64,000 nt of DNA from Paractinoplanes aksuensis (GCF_024137025.1 NZ_JAMYJR010000033.1:161354-225353); one strand, 5' to 3'; shown: positions 45,884 to 55,294, counted from the first letter of the stretch. Notes: generated from the letters alone by a model not told the origin. A program made the numbers and translations.

Positions 45884-45921
45884 GGCGCCTACCGTCCTGC
45901 CTTACTAGTTGCTATCGAAGA

Positions 45922-47358
45922 TCAGCTGCGGGTGAACTTGGTGACCGAGGAGTCCTTGGCCACGGCCTGGGACGCCTTCTCCATGCGGTCGCAGAACTTG
46001 GCCGCGTCGTAGTCCTTGAACATGAGGTCGTTCGCGGCGGCGCGGGACTCGTCGTCGAGCTTCTTGTACCAGGTGTCGAACAGGTAGCCCATGAAGATGT
46101 CCTTGCCGGCCTTGGTCACCGCGTCGTTCGCGCTGGTCAGACCGGGAGAGATCGTCTGGCCGTCGGACGCGCCCGCCACCACCGTAAGCGACTTCGTGAG
46201 CTTCGTGAACTCCAGCGCCGCTTCCTTCGAGAGCATGGTCCGCAGGTACTCCTTGCCGCCCTGCGGGTTCTTGCCCTTGGCCGCGGCGAAGTAGATCTCG
46301 CCCGCGGCCGCGTTGATGGCCGTCGCCGGCAGCTTGTCGGCCGCGGTGACGCTCGGGTACGCCGCGATCGCGTACTCGAAGCCGGCCGGGGTGTCCTTGG
46401 CCTGCTCGTTCTCGAGCCAGGAGCCGCACGGGTAGAACCCGACCTTGTCCTGGTTCTGCTGCAGCTGGACCTCGGTGTGACGCAGGCCGAGGAACGTCTT
46501 GTTGATGTAGTTCTTGCCGATGCCGGCCCAGGCCTCGGCCGCCTGCTTGACGGCGTCGTTGGTCCAGGCGCCGGCCTTCAGGTTGTCGATGTCCTTGAGG
46601 ACCTGCTCCGAGCCGATCTTGCCGGCGCTGGTCATGATGGCCCGCACCATGTAGTACGACGCGTTGGCGCCCGCGTAGCCGAACGGCACGACGCCCGCGG
46701 CCTTCATCTTGTCGCACAGCGCGGTGAACTCGGCCCAGGTGGTGGGCGGGGTCCAGCTGTTCTTCTTGAACAGCGCGGCGTTGTACCAGAGACCGAACAC
46801 GGTGTACGCGTAGTTCACCGCGAACGGCTTGCCGTCGTAGCTGCCCTGCTCGATCGCGCCCGGCACCAGGGTGTCGGCCACGGTCTTGCCCTGGATGTCG
46901 AGCGACGGCGCCGCGAACAGGTCGGTCAGCTCGGCCGCCTGGCCCGCCTTGACGATCGCGCCGAAGTCCATCAGCTTCGAGCCCGAGTTGTTGATCATGT
47001 CCGGCGGGTTGCCACCGTTGATGCGGGGCTGGATGACCGTCGAGATCTCTTCGGTCTGCGAGTACGTGACCTTGGCCTCGGGCCACTTCTTGTTGAACAG
47101 CGGCGTGTCCACCTTGGTGGCGTAGTCCGTGCCCAGACCGCCGTTGAAGATCACGATTTCGACGCCGGCCTTGGGGTCGATGCCGAGCGGGTTGTCCGCC
47201 GACTTCGTACCGGTGGCCTGGTCCGGCGTGCCCTCGTCCGAGCTGCCGACACAGGCGCTGAGCATGCCCACGGCAGGGGTGGCCAGAAGACCGACAGCAG
47301 CCGCGCGACGCAGCAGCGTACGGCGGTCCAGTTCGGGCTTCGGGAATATGTCGGTCAC
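45922..47358 (-). CDS. ngcE: N-acetylglucosamine/diacetylchitobiose-binding lipoprotein, NgcE-like
   Basis: A 478-residue substrate-binding lipoprotein. The N-terminus has a twin-arginine signal (LDRRTLLRRAAAVGLLATPA) ending in the lipobox LSAC. The long mature part (IVIFNGGLGTDYATKVDTPL, RINGGNPPDMINNSGSKLMD, FAVNYAYTVFGLWYNAALFK) follows the NgcE pattern of Streptomyces olivaceoviridis-type importers for GlcNAc and (GlcNAc)2. The GlcNAc role is established for that family and inferred here. It heads the ngcEFG part of the operon, 52 bp after the preceding permease gene. Confidence 0.85.
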   Translation of the reverse strand: MTDIFPKPELDRRTLLRRAAAVGLLATPAVGMLSACVGSSDEGTPDQATGTKSADNPLGIDPKAGVEIVIFNGGLGTDYATKVDTPLFNKKWPEAKVTYSQTEEISTVIQPRINGGNPPDMINNSGSKLMDFGAIVKAGQAAELTDLFAAPSLDIQGKTVADTLVPGAIEQGSYDGKPFAVNYAYTVFGLWYNAALFKKNSWTPPTTWAEFTALCDKMKAAGVVPFGYAGANASYYMVRAIMTSAGKIGSEQVLKDIDNLKAGAWTNDAVKQAAEAWAGIGKNYINKTFLGLRHTEVQLQQNQDKVGFYPCGSWLENEQAKDTPAGFEYAIAAYPSVTAADKLPATAINAAAGEIYFAAAKGKNPQGGKEYLRTMLSKEAALEFTKLTKSLTVVAGASDGQTISPGLTSANDAVTKAGKDIFMGYLFDTWYKKLDDESRAAANDLMFKDYDAAKFCDRMEKASQAVAKDSSVTKFTRS

Positions 47359-47410
47359 AGCATCTCCTCAGTGCTTGCTGTATTGCTGCCTTACTGGTGT
47401 TGAGTCCTGA

Positions 47411-48352
47411 TCATCCCTTGACCGCGCCGGCGGTGAGGCCGGTCGCGATATTGCGCTGAATGATCAGGAAGAAGATCACCACGGGGATGGAGGTGATGAT
47501 CGCACCGGCCATGAGGGGCCCCCAGGCGGTACCGCGCGTTGTCTGGTTCTGCAGCAGCCAGGCCATCAGGTTCTGCTTGTCCGGGCTGTTGAGCGTGTTG
47601 ATGATGATGAACTCGTTCCAGGCCTGGATGAACCCGTAGACGCTGGTGGCGACCAGACCGGGGCCGGTCAGGGGCAGGATGATCCGCCAGAACACCTGGG
47701 AGCGGGTGCACCCGTCGATCAACGCCGCCTCGTCCAGCTCCCGGGGGATGCCGGAGATGAAGCCACGAAGCGTCCAGACGGTGTAGGGCAGGATCAGCAC
47801 GAGGTAGGTGATGCTCACACCGATCAAACTGTTGGTCAAGTTGAACGTCTTGAAACCAAGGTTGACGTTCTGCAGCATCAGGAAGAGCGGAATGAGCAGC
47901 GACAGGAACGGGATCAGCTGCACCACCAGGACGACCAGGATGATCGCCTTGCGGCCGTAGAACTGGAACCGCGCGATCGCCAGCGCCCCCAGGAAGCCCA
48001 CGACCAGCGCGCCGGCCACCGCGAAGAGCGTGATGATGACGCCGTTGAGCATGTCCTTGAGGAACAGCGGGGCCTTGAAGGCGGAGATGAAGTTGTCGAA
48101 GGTCGGGTTGCTGGGCCAGAACCCGGGCTCCAGCGCCAGCACCTCGTCGGCCGGCTTGAACGCGGTGTTCAGCACCCAGTAGACCGGGAACAGCATGAAC
48201 ACCCCGAAGACGATGCCGGCCGTGTTGGCCAGGATCGTGCCGGAGCGGCTGCGGCCGACGGTGATCACGCCTTCGTCGGCCTTGGCCTTGCGCCGCTTGA
48301 GCGGGACGGTGGAGGCCGGCGCGGGCGCGGCGGGTCTCGCGGGGGCGACCAT
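47411..48352 (-). CDS. sugar ABC transporter permease (MalG type)
   Basis: A 313-residue permease with a ~40-residue Pro/Ala-rich cytoplasmic N-terminus and six helices. The EAA loop is PRELDEAALIDGCTRSQVFW and the end is ATGLTAGAVKG. Its ATG overlaps the stop of the previous permease gene by one base (TGATG). It forms the channel of the first importer with the 48352-49344 protein and the 49414-50727 binding protein. Confidence 0.88.
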   Translation of the reverse strand: MVAPARPAAPAPASTVPLKRRKAKADEGVITVGRSRSGTILANTAGIVFGVFMLFPVYWVLNTAFKPADEVLALEPGFWPSNPTFDNFISAFKAPLFLKDMLNGVIITLFAVAGALVVGFLGALAIARFQFYGRKAIILVVLVVQLIPFLSLLIPLFLMLQNVNLGFKTFNLTNSLIGVSITYLVLILPYTVWTLRGFISGIPRELDEAALIDGCTRSQVFWRIILPLTGPGLVATSVYGFIQAWNEFIIINTLNSPDKQNLMAWLLQNQTTRGTAWGPLMAGAIITSIPVVIFFLIIQRNIATGLTAGAVKG

Positions 48353-49344
48353 CAGTCCACCTCTCCGATCCGGAACATCTGCCGGATATAGAAGATCATC
48401 ACGCCGAGCATGAGCAGCACCGTGATCACTGCGATGGCCGAGCCCAGGCTGTACCGGGACTGGCCGAAGGCCTGCGTGTACGAATAGGTCGCGAGCGTCT
48501 GGAACTGCGGTTCCGGGTGGCCGTCGCGCAGCACCCAGGCCTGCGTGAAGAGGCCGAAGTTCCAGATCACCGAGAGCGTGGTGACGATCGTGATCAGCGG
48601 CTTCAGGATGGGCAGGATGATGTTGCGCAGCGCCTGCCACGGGGTGGCGCCGTCGACCGTGGCCGCCTCGAGCAACTCCTTGGGCACCTGGGTCAGGCCG
48701 GCGTTGAGCGTGATGGCCAGGAACGGGATGCCCGCCCACACGACCAGCGTGGTGATGACGCTCCAGCCCTGCCACGGGTTCACGAACCAGCTGTGGTTCT
48801 GGTAGTCCACCCCGGGCAGCTTGTCGACCAGGTAGTTCACGACGCCGAAGTCGGAATCGGTCATCCACCGGAAGATCTGAGCCGCGACCAGCTGGGGCAG
48901 CGCCCACACGAACATCATGGCGACCACCATGAACATCCGGACGCCGCGGGTGACCCGGCGCATCAGCAGCGCGATGCTCAGACCGAACACGACCGAGATG
49001 ATGACGGAGACGAAGGTGAAGGCGACCGTGCGCCCGACCACCGCCCAGAAGACCCCGTCGGTGAGCACCCGCGTGTACTGGTCGAAGCCGACCCACGGGG
49101 GCGTGCGCCCGCTGAGCAGCTCACGCAGGCGCATGTTCTGGAAGGACAGGACGAGCATCCGGATCAGCGGGTAACCCAGCAGTCCGGCGATGAGCAGGAG
49201 CGCGGGCAGGGCGAGCAGCCACGGGGTACTGCTGCTGCCACGCTGACGGCGGCGCTTGGGCGCGACATGACCGGGGACCCGGCCCTGCTGCGACCGGCCG
49301 GGGTCGTCCGGCCGCCGGGTCGCCGGGGAGTCGACGACAGACAT
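48352..49344 (-). CDS. sugar ABC transporter permease (MalF type)
   Basis: A 330-residue permease. A ~40-residue charged N-terminus precedes helix 1 (LLALPALLLIAGLLGYPLI). The EAA loop is KELLEAATVDGATPWQALRN. It is the second gene of the first importer, separated from the binding-protein gene by a hairpin that may lower its expression relative to that protein. Confidence 0.88.
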   Translation of the reverse strand: MSVVDSPATRRPDDPGRSQQGRVPGHVAPKRRRQRGSSSTPWLLALPALLLIAGLLGYPLIRMLVLSFQNMRLRELLSGRTPPWVGFDQYTRVLTDGVFWAVVGRTVAFTFVSVIISVVFGLSIALLMRRVTRGVRMFMVVAMMFVWALPQLVAAQIFRWMTDSDFGVVNYLVDKLPGVDYQNHSWFVNPWQGWSVITTLVVWAGIPFLAITLNAGLTQVPKELLEAATVDGATPWQALRNIILPILKPLITIVTTLSVIWNFGLFTQAWVLRDGHPEPQFQTLATYSYTQAFGQSRYSLGSAIAVITVLLMLGVMIFYIRQMFRIGEVD

Positions 49345-49372
49345 CGGCTTTCCCTTTCTGAAGGGGCTGGCA

Positions 49373-49404
49373 AGCTGCCCGCCCCTTTCAGGAGGCGGGC
49401 AGCT
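49373..49404 (-). promoter_or_regulatory. intercistronic hairpin after the binding-protein gene
   Basis: Perfect 11-bp arms (49373-49383 and 49394-49404, 10-base loop) lie between the binding-protein stop and the permease start. Such hairpins stabilise the upstream mRNA or partly terminate, giving more binding protein than permease. Confidence 0.65.
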
Positions 49405-49413
49405 CGGCGGATG

Positions 49414-50727
49414 TCAGCTCTCGTTGAGCGTGGAGTTGATCTGGTCGTCGGCCCACTTGGCCCCGTCGGCCACCGACTTCTTGCCGGTCAGGACGTCGGT
49501 CAGCATGGTCTGCAGGATGGCGCCCTTCTCGACGTCAGCCCACTTCTCGGCGTTCGGCGGGAACCAGCTGTTCTTCGCGGCCAGCGCGGCCGGCGCGATC
49601 TTCGGGTTGTCCGCGGCGGCCTTGTCCAGCAGCGCGGTCGCGTTCGGCAGCGCGTTGGCCTTGACCAGCCCGGCCATCGAGGTGCTGTCGGTGAACGCCT
49701 TGATCCACTGAGCGGCCAGCTCCTTCTGCTGGCTCTTCTCGGTGATGCCGAGGTTCGAGCCACCCAGGAACGAGGGGACCTCGGGCATCGGCGCGGCGGC
49801 CAGCTTGCCCTTGACCTTGGTCGCCACCATCGGCGAGTTCGGGTCGTTCGGGTCCTTCTTGATCTCCTCGGCCGCGCCCTGCTCCCACGCGTTGCCGTAG
49901 AACATCGCGGCGGTGCCCTGGGCGAACGTGTTGGCCTGGTCGTTCTCGTTCTTGGTGGGGTCGGCCTTCGAGTACTTCTTGGCCAGGTCGACCCAGCGCT
50001 GCAGGCCCTCGATCGAGGCCGGCTGCGAGAGCTGGCCGACCCACTTGTCGCCCTCCTGCTTGGCGATGTCGCCACCGGTCGACTTGACCCAGCTCATCGC
50101 CGCGTACCAGTACTGGCCGGGCATGTAGACGGCGCCGAACTTGCCGTTGGCCTTCTCGGAGGCCTGCACCTTCTCGGCCGTCTGCAGGAACTCGTCGTAC
50201 GTCTTGGGGGCCTCGGCGCCGACCTTCTTGAGCAGGTCGGTGCGGTAGATCAGCACGCGCGCACCGGCGTAGTAGGGCACGCAGTAGGTCTGGCCCTCGA
50301 AGTCACAGGCGCCCTTGAGGCCCTGCAGCCAGGAGCCCGAGTTCTCGTAGTCGGCCGGGTTGATCGCGCCGAACGCGCCACTGAAGACGTACTTGGGGAA
50401 CTCGGTGTTGCCCAGCTCGACGACGTCGGGGACGTCGCTGCCGGCCAGGGTCGCGTCCAGCTTGGTCAGGTGGTTGGCCCACTGCTGGTACTCGACGTTC
50501 ACCTGGGCGCCGGTGGCGTCGGTGAAACGCTTGCTGGCGTCGTCGACCACGCTCTTCCACGCGCTCTGCGCGTCGACCATCAGCCAGACCTTGAGGGTCT
50601 TGCCGGCGCCGTCGACCTTGCCCGAGGCCGAGGTGGTGGGGGCGTCTTCGTCCGAGTTGGAGCCGCAGGCTGCGGCGCCGAGCAGCGTCGCGGCGATTGC
50701 CGCGGCGGCAGCGATCTTGCGCTTCAC
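49414..50727 (-). CDS. sugar-binding lipoprotein of an ABC importer (DasA-like)
   Basis: A 437-residue family-1 solute-binding protein. Lipobox GAAAC is at residue ~21. Mature landmarks are KTLKVWLMVDAQSAWKSVVD, GSDVPDVVELGNTEFPKYVF and GTAAMFYGNAWEQGAAEEIK. The WLM...DVVELGNT pattern recalls DasA, the chitobiose-binding protein of streptomycetes; together with the NgcE importer in the same unit this suggests amino-sugar or chito-oligosaccharide uptake, though other oligosaccharides are possible. The GTG start has AGGAGGAAGC upstream and follows the RpiR gene by 42 bp. Confidence 0.8.
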   Translation of the reverse strand: MKRKIAAAAAIAATLLGAAACGSNSDEDAPTTSASGKVDGAGKTLKVWLMVDAQSAWKSVVDDASKRFTDATGAQVNVEYQQWANHLTKLDATLAGSDVPDVVELGNTEFPKYVFSGAFGAINPADYENSGSWLQGLKGACDFEGQTYCVPYYAGARVLIYRTDLLKKVGAEAPKTYDEFLQTAEKVQASEKANGKFGAVYMPGQYWYAAMSWVKSTGGDIAKQEGDKWVGQLSQPASIEGLQRWVDLAKKYSKADPTKNENDQANTFAQGTAAMFYGNAWEQGAAEEIKKDPNDPNSPMVATKVKGKLAAAPMPEVPSFLGGSNLGITEKSQQKELAAQWIKAFTDSTSMAGLVKANALPNATALLDKAAADNPKIAPAALAAKNSWFPPNAEKWADVEKGAILQTMLTDVLTGKKSVADGAKWADDQINSTLNES

Positions 50728-50769
50728 GCTTCCTCCTGGGGAGTTTTATTCAAAGGGGATGATGCGATT

Positions 50770-51753
50770 TCAGGTGGTGCTGCCGTCCTTGGCCGCCTTG
50801 TGGCCATGTACTGCCTGGGCGGTGCGCTGGAAGGCGGCGTGCGAACGTTCGTGGGTCCGCTGCGCGACGGCGATGTAGAGAAGATCGAGGACAACCAGTT
50901 GGGGATGCCGGGCGCTGAGCGCGTCCGGCCGGAACGTCGTGGCCTGAGTGGCCGTGAGCAGGTTGATGTCGGCCAGCTCGGCCAGCGGCGACCGCGGGAA
51001 GCTGGTGAGGGCGATGGTGGTGGCGCCCCGGCTGCTCGCCTCGGCGAGCATCTCGATCGTCTCGCCGGTCTCTCCGCTGTGCGAGATGCCGAGCGCGACG
51101 TCGCCGGGCCGCGAGAGGGCGGCGCTGGCCAGACCGTTGTGCACGTCGGTCCAGGCCCAGACCGGCACCCCGATGCGGTGCAGGCTGAACTGCATCTCCT
51201 CGCCGACCAGCGCGCTTCCGCTGGCCCCGAAGATGTTGACCCGGCTCGACGCGGCGATCGCCACCGCGGCCCGCTCGACCTCGGCCAGGTCGAGCAGCGC
51301 GGCCGTGTCGTGCATGGCCTGGGTGTCGGCCGCCATGATCTGGCCGAGGACCCGGTCGAGCGGGTCGTTGGGCTGGATCTCGCGCCCGATGTCGATGGTC
51401 CACCCGGCGGAACGCGCCCGCCCGGTCTCCGCCGCGATGCCCAGTCGTAGGTCCGCGTATCCGTCGAACCCGAGGGCGCGGCAGAAGCGGGTGATGGTCG
51501 CCGGCGAGGTGCCGCTGCGCTCGGCGAGTTCGACGATGGTCGCCCGCGACGCAGCGGCCGGGTCGGTCAGGACGTGTTCGGCGACGCGTCGCAGCGCCCC
51601 CGTGAACTCCGGCAGCATCGACCGCACGCGGGCCAGAACCCCGTCCGAGTTGTGCTGCCCGCCGTTGTTATGGCTGGTGGCGACCCCCGGCCGCGGAACC
51701 AGGGAGTCGACGACCGCGGTCGACGCGGCGCCGTCCATCTCCGGCTCGCTCAT
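50770..51753 (-). CDS. MurR/RpiR-family transcriptional regulator with SIS domain
   Basis: A 327-residue regulator: an acidic N-terminal tail, helix-turn-helix HTH_6 (~45-115: VELAERSGTSPATITRFCRA), and a SIS sugar-phosphate-binding domain (~165-290: VNIFGASGSALVGEEMQFSL, VALGISHSGETGETIEMLAE). It is the first gene of the seven-gene leftward unit and likely senses a phosphosugar such as GlcNAc-6-P or MurNAc-6-P, by analogy with MurR. A promoter and overlapping palindrome upstream suggest autoregulation of the whole unit. Confidence 0.9.
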   Translation of the reverse strand: MSEPEMDGAASTAVVDSLVPRPGVATSHNNGGQHNSDGVLARVRSMLPEFTGALRRVAEHVLTDPAAASRATIVELAERSGTSPATITRFCRALGFDGYADLRLGIAAETGRARSAGWTIDIGREIQPNDPLDRVLGQIMAADTQAMHDTAALLDLAEVERAAVAIAASSRVNIFGASGSALVGEEMQFSLHRIGVPVWAWTDVHNGLASAALSRPGDVALGISHSGETGETIEMLAEASSRGATTIALTSFPRSPLAELADINLLTATQATTFRPDALSARHPQLVVLDLLYIAVAQRTHERSHAAFQRTAQAVHGHKAAKDGSTT

Positions 51754-51789
51754 TGGCCACCCTTTCAGGAAACAGTGTTTACTGTCGCG

Positions 51790-51823
51790 GTAAAAGTTCT
51801 TACTAACCGCCCCTCCGTGTCAA
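51790..51823 (-). promoter_or_regulatory. promoter and putative operator of the RpiR/importer unit
   Basis: Reverse strand: a perfect -35 TTGACA (51823-51818) precedes a near-palindrome GTAAGAACTTTTAC (51803-51790, 12 of 14 symmetric) covering the -10 zone, where TAAGAA fits at 15-bp spacing. A repressor bound there would block the promoter, consistent with RpiR autoregulation. The ~260 bp to the left of the next relic (51824-52084) are less GC-rich and show no gene. Confidence 0.5.
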
Positions 51824-52084
51824 GGTTCTGGGCGAAGTTTTCAAACCGTTACCTGACCTGCGCCGATGAACGCGTGTTACGCCGCCACCGCTTGACGGTC
51901 ATCAATCCGGAAATGTTCTTTACGGCGTGACCGCCATCACATGCGACGCTTTGCCCGAGTTTGAGATCCGCCGTTCAGCCGAGCCGGAGCTGACGATCGG
52001 CCTGCTCCGGATAACCGTCAGGACCATCCGGTGGCGTATTTGAAACGTGACTTTTACTCGGGAAACCAGATCAACATCTTTCCC

Positions 52085-52459
52085 GTACGAGCCATGGCCC
52101 CTGCCCGAGCAGCCCGGCGTCCCCGCCCGGCAGGCCCTGCCGTCCACCGCGCCGCCCCGATTCCATCCCGGCGCTCACTGCTGACAGATCGCTCCGACCG
52201 CCACGCCCCACCCGGCCGAGCACGCGGCGATCATGCGCTACCGGCACGACCGTTACGGCGCCGACCTCGTCTCGATGACCGGCACCACGACCGAGTTCGC
52301 GGTGAGCCGCCCACCGCGCACCCACCCCGACGCCCTGCAGCTGGCCTGGCAGTACAAGGCCTACAACGACGGCTACTACGACTTCTACTTCGCCGACAAC
52401 CTCACCGACCTGCCGCCAGCCTGCACGAGGCCCCGGTCTGGCGCTGCTGGTGGGACTGA
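52085..52459 (+). pseudogene. degraded DUF4253 gene
   Basis: One frame from ~52085 reads YEPWPLPEQPGVPARQALPS and PPRFHPGAHC to an in-frame TGA (52182), then continues QIAPTATPHPAEHAAIMRYR, HDRYGADLVSMTGTTTEFAV, YNDGYYDFYFADNLTDL. Near 52420 the coding pattern shifts by one base to end SLHEAPVWRCWWD and a stop. The RYGADLVSM region and the terminal WRCWWD are typical of the DUF4253 C-terminal region. So at least one nonsense codon and one frameshift are present, and no start is clear. The ~110 bp to murD2 hold nothing recognisable. Confidence 0.5.
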
Positions 52460-52573
52460 CCCGGCCCCCGAGTGAGACATGCGTGCCAGCCCACCCTCAG
52501 GCGCGCCGGCTCCCGGGCTGCCGCCACTCACCCCAGGCCACCACTCGCGTGGCCGGCCGGGGGCAGCCGCCCC

Positions 52574-53923
52574 TCAGGCGGTCGCTTTGATCGCTTCGGC
52601 GAAGGCCTCGGAACGGTGCTCGAAGTTGCGGTACTGGCCGTAGCTGGGCGCGGCCGGCGACAACAGCACGACGCCGCCGGCCGGGGTGAGCTCGCGGGCC
52701 CGGCGTACGGCATCGGGAAGGTCTTCCGCGGCCACCGTCCTGACCTTCTTCAGGCCGGAGAGCTCGGTCAGGATCCGCGGCCCGCTGTCCGGGATGGCGA
52801 TCACCGTCAGCTCGCGGTCGGCCAGGAAGTGCCGTAGCGGGGAGTAGTCGAGCCCGCGGTCGGTGCCGCCAAGTAGCACGGTCAGCGGCCGGTCCGAGTA
52901 GGCCTCGATGGCGTGGATGGCCGAGTACGGGCTGGTCGAGAGCGTGTCGTCGACGAACGTCAGCCCCGACGGGTCGCTGATCTCGGTGAGCCGGTGCGGC
53001 AGCCCCTCGAACGACGCCACCGCCGCCGCGATCCGCTCCTTCTCCCCCGGTACGTCGATTCCCAGCCCGTCGAGCACGGCCAGAGCCACGCACAGGTTGC
53101 GGCCGTTGTGCCCACCCTTGAGCCGCAGCTTCGCGCGCGGGAAGAGCGGCTCGTCCGAGCAGTACACGACATCGTCGGAGACCCGGAAGCGCGAGTCGTC
53201 GGCCGCGGCCGGCACGGGCGGGAAGCCGTTGGCGTCGGTCACCCCGCGGATCTCGTTCCGCAGCCGCTCGTCCGACCCGTTCACGACGATCATTTCCGGA
53301 CTGTGGCGGAGCAGGTTGAGCTTGTCGCGGTAGTACTCCTGCTCGCCCCCGTGCGCGTCGAGGTGCTCGGGGAAGAGCGACGTGACGACGGCCACCCGCG
53401 GCGAGTCGGTCAGGTCGGAACACTGGTAGCTCGACAGCTCGAGCACGTACTGCTCGGCCGGCGGCAGGTCGAGCAGCGGCACCCCGATGTTCCCGCCGAA
53501 GATGTTGGGCCGCCCGAGCGCCGCCAGCAGGTGACTGATCAGACTCGAGGTGGTGCTCTTGCCCTTGCTGCCGGTGACCCCGATCGTGCGCGCGGCGTGA
53601 TCGGCCATCCAGAGCGCGCTACCGCCCGTGATGGTGACCCCGCGACGCCTCAGCTCGGCCATCCACGGGTGCGTCTGCGGCACACCCGGCGACCGCACCA
53701 CGACATCGGCCGTGACCAGCGCCGGAAAAGCGTGGTCACCCCCGGCCAGCGGCGCCGCCGCGGCCAGCGGCCCCTCCCACGCGACCGACAGGAAGTTCGC
53801 ACTGTCATCGACAGCGATCAGCCGTGACGGCGCGTGCGGGGCGATCGCCGTCACTGCGGCCCGCCCCTCGCGGCCCGTGCCCCAGACCGCCACGGACCGA
53901 TCCTTCAGGTCTGCCAGGCGCAC
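52574..53923 (-). CDS. murD2: MurD-like ligase, probable UDP-MurNAc-L-Ala:L-Glu ligase (MurD2)
   Basis: A 449-residue Mur ligase. The ATP site is GVTGSKGKSTTSSLISHLL near residue 113; VLELSSYQCSDL, SLFPEHLDAHGG and KLRLKGGHNGRNLCVALAVL are the central-domain landmarks (HNGRN in place of HNxxN). The C-terminal domain has VDDTLSTSPYSAIHAI, LGGTDRGLDYSPL and LLSPAAPSYGQYRNFEHRSE. It is divergent from murL with 63 bp between starts. In Xanthomonas the MurD2/MurL pair adds L-Glu and then epimerises it; I infer the same substrate here from the pairing. A standard D-Glu-adding MurD cannot be excluded by sequence alone. Confidence 0.85.
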   Translation of the reverse strand: MRLADLKDRSVAVWGTGREGRAAVTAIAPHAPSRLIAVDDSANFLSVAWEGPLAAAAPLAGGDHAFPALVTADVVVRSPGVPQTHPWMAELRRRGVTITGGSALWMADHAARTIGVTGSKGKSTTSSLISHLLAALGRPNIFGGNIGVPLLDLPPAEQYVLELSSYQCSDLTDSPRVAVVTSLFPEHLDAHGGEQEYYRDKLNLLRHSPEMIVVNGSDERLRNEIRGVTDANGFPPVPAAADDSRFRVSDDVVYCSDEPLFPRAKLRLKGGHNGRNLCVALAVLDGLGIDVPGEKERIAAAVASFEGLPHRLTEISDPSGLTFVDDTLSTSPYSAIHAIEAYSDRPLTVLLGGTDRGLDYSPLRHFLADRELTVIAIPDSGPRILTELSGLKKVRTVAAEDLPDAVRRARELTPAGGVVLLSPAAPSYGQYRNFEHRSEAFAEAIKATA

Positions 53924-53986
53924 GTTCTCTTCCCTTCGACGAGTGGAACTAGTATTGCCCGTCGGCCCTCAGACAGGAGTTCCCGG

Positions 53987-55294
53987 GTGCAGTTCGACGT
54001 CATGCGGTTCCCTTCGTACGCCTTCGACCCCGCGACCGGGGTGGCGACGTTCGACTACGTGCTCGACGGCCCCGAACCGCTGCACTTCACCGAGACGATC
54101 ACGCTGCCGGTTCCCGACGGCGACCGCCCGGTGCCGGCCGCGCTGGGCCGGGTGCTCGACCTGCTGCACGTGGTGGCCGGGGTCAGCTACTTCAAGGTCG
54201 GCGCCCCGCCCCGGGTGGTGGCGCCCCGGCCGGTGGCACCCGCCGTGGCCTCGTACTTCACGGCGGTTTACACCAAGGGCATGGCCGAGTACGCCTACCG
54301 CAACCAGCTTCCCCACGTGCTCTCCCTGGTCGTGGAGGTGCCCGCGGGCGAGGTCGAGCCGGCCGCAGCGGTCGACAACAGCCAGGCCCGGCCGCTCTCC
54401 GCGGTCGGCGGCGGCAAGGACTCGATCGTCACCCTGGAGATTCTGCGCGCGGCCGGGCTCGACCCGGTGCCGTTCTCGGTGAATCCGAACCCGGTGATCA
54501 AGAACGTCAACGCCGCCTCGGGCCTGCCCGCGCCGGCCGCCCGCCGCCAACTCGACCCGCGCCTGTTCGAGCTGAACAAGGCGGGCGCGCTGAACGGCCA
54601 CATCCCGGTCACTGCGATCAACTCGCTGATCGCCGTCGCCACCGCCGTCTGGCACGGCCTGGGCCCGGTGGTGATGTCCAACGAGCGCTCGGCCTCCGAC
54701 CCCAACCTGATCTGGAACGGTCACGAGGTCAACCACCAGTGGTCCAAGGGCATCGAGGCCGAGGGCCTGCTGCGCACCGCCGTGACCACCCACGCCGGCC
54801 TCACCGAGCCGTACTTCTCGCTGCTGCGCTCCCTGTCCGAGCTGCACATCGCGCAACTGTTCGCCCGTCACACCCAGTACGACGACGTGGTGACCAGTTG
54901 TAACAAGGCCTTCAAGCTGCACGACCCCACAGCCCGATGGTGCGGCGACTGCCCGAAGTGCCGCTTCGTCTACCTGGCGATGGCCCCCGCCATGCCCCGC
55001 ACCCGCCTCAACCACATCTTCGGCCACGACCTGTTCGCCGACGAGTCCCAGGTCCCCGGCTTCCTGGAGCTGCTGGGCATCGACTCCCACAAGCCCTTCG
55101 AGTGCGTGGGCGAGGTCGAGGAGTCAGTGGTGGCCCTCGCCATGCTCGACGACGACGCCCCCGTCCTGGTCGCCCTGCGCGCCGCGGTTCCCGCCGAGGC
55201 CTGGGCCACCGCCAGCCGCGACGACGTCCTCACCCCCGGCGGCCCCACCTACGTCCCCGCCCCCTACGCCAAAATCCTCACTGACGCCCTGTGA
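53987..55294 (+). CDS. murL: UDP-MurNAc-L-Ala-L-Glu epimerase (MurL)
   Basis: A 435-residue protein. Its ATP-binding loop LSAVGGGKDSIVTLEILRAA near residue 140 is the PP-loop-like signature of MurL. Other landmarks are SVNPNPVIKNVNAASGLPAP, SNERSASDPNLIWNGHEVNH, HTQYDDVVTSCNKAFKLHD and RWCGDCPKCRFVYLAMAP with clustered cysteines. MurL converts the terminal L-Glu of the nucleotide dipeptide to D-Glu with ATP, replacing glutamate racemase. GTG is preceded by AGGAG. Its stop overlaps the GTG of the cupin gene (GTGA). Confidence 0.88.
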   Translation: MQFDVMRFPSYAFDPATGVATFDYVLDGPEPLHFTETITLPVPDGDRPVPAALGRVLDLLHVVAGVSYFKVGAPPRVVAPRPVAPAVASYFTAVYTKGMAEYAYRNQLPHVLSLVVEVPAGEVEPAAAVDNSQARPLSAVGGGKDSIVTLEILRAAGLDPVPFSVNPNPVIKNVNAASGLPAPAARRQLDPRLFELNKAGALNGHIPVTAINSLIAVATAVWHGLGPVVMSNERSASDPNLIWNGHEVNHQWSKGIEAEGLLRTAVTTHAGLTEPYFSLLRSLSELHIAQLFARHTQYDDVVTSCNKAFKLHDPTARWCGDCPKCRFVYLAMAPAMPRTRLNHIFGHDLFADESQVPGFLELLGIDSHKPFECVGEVEESVVALAMLDDDAPVLVALRAAVPAEAWATASRDDVLTPGGPTYVPAPYAKILTDAL

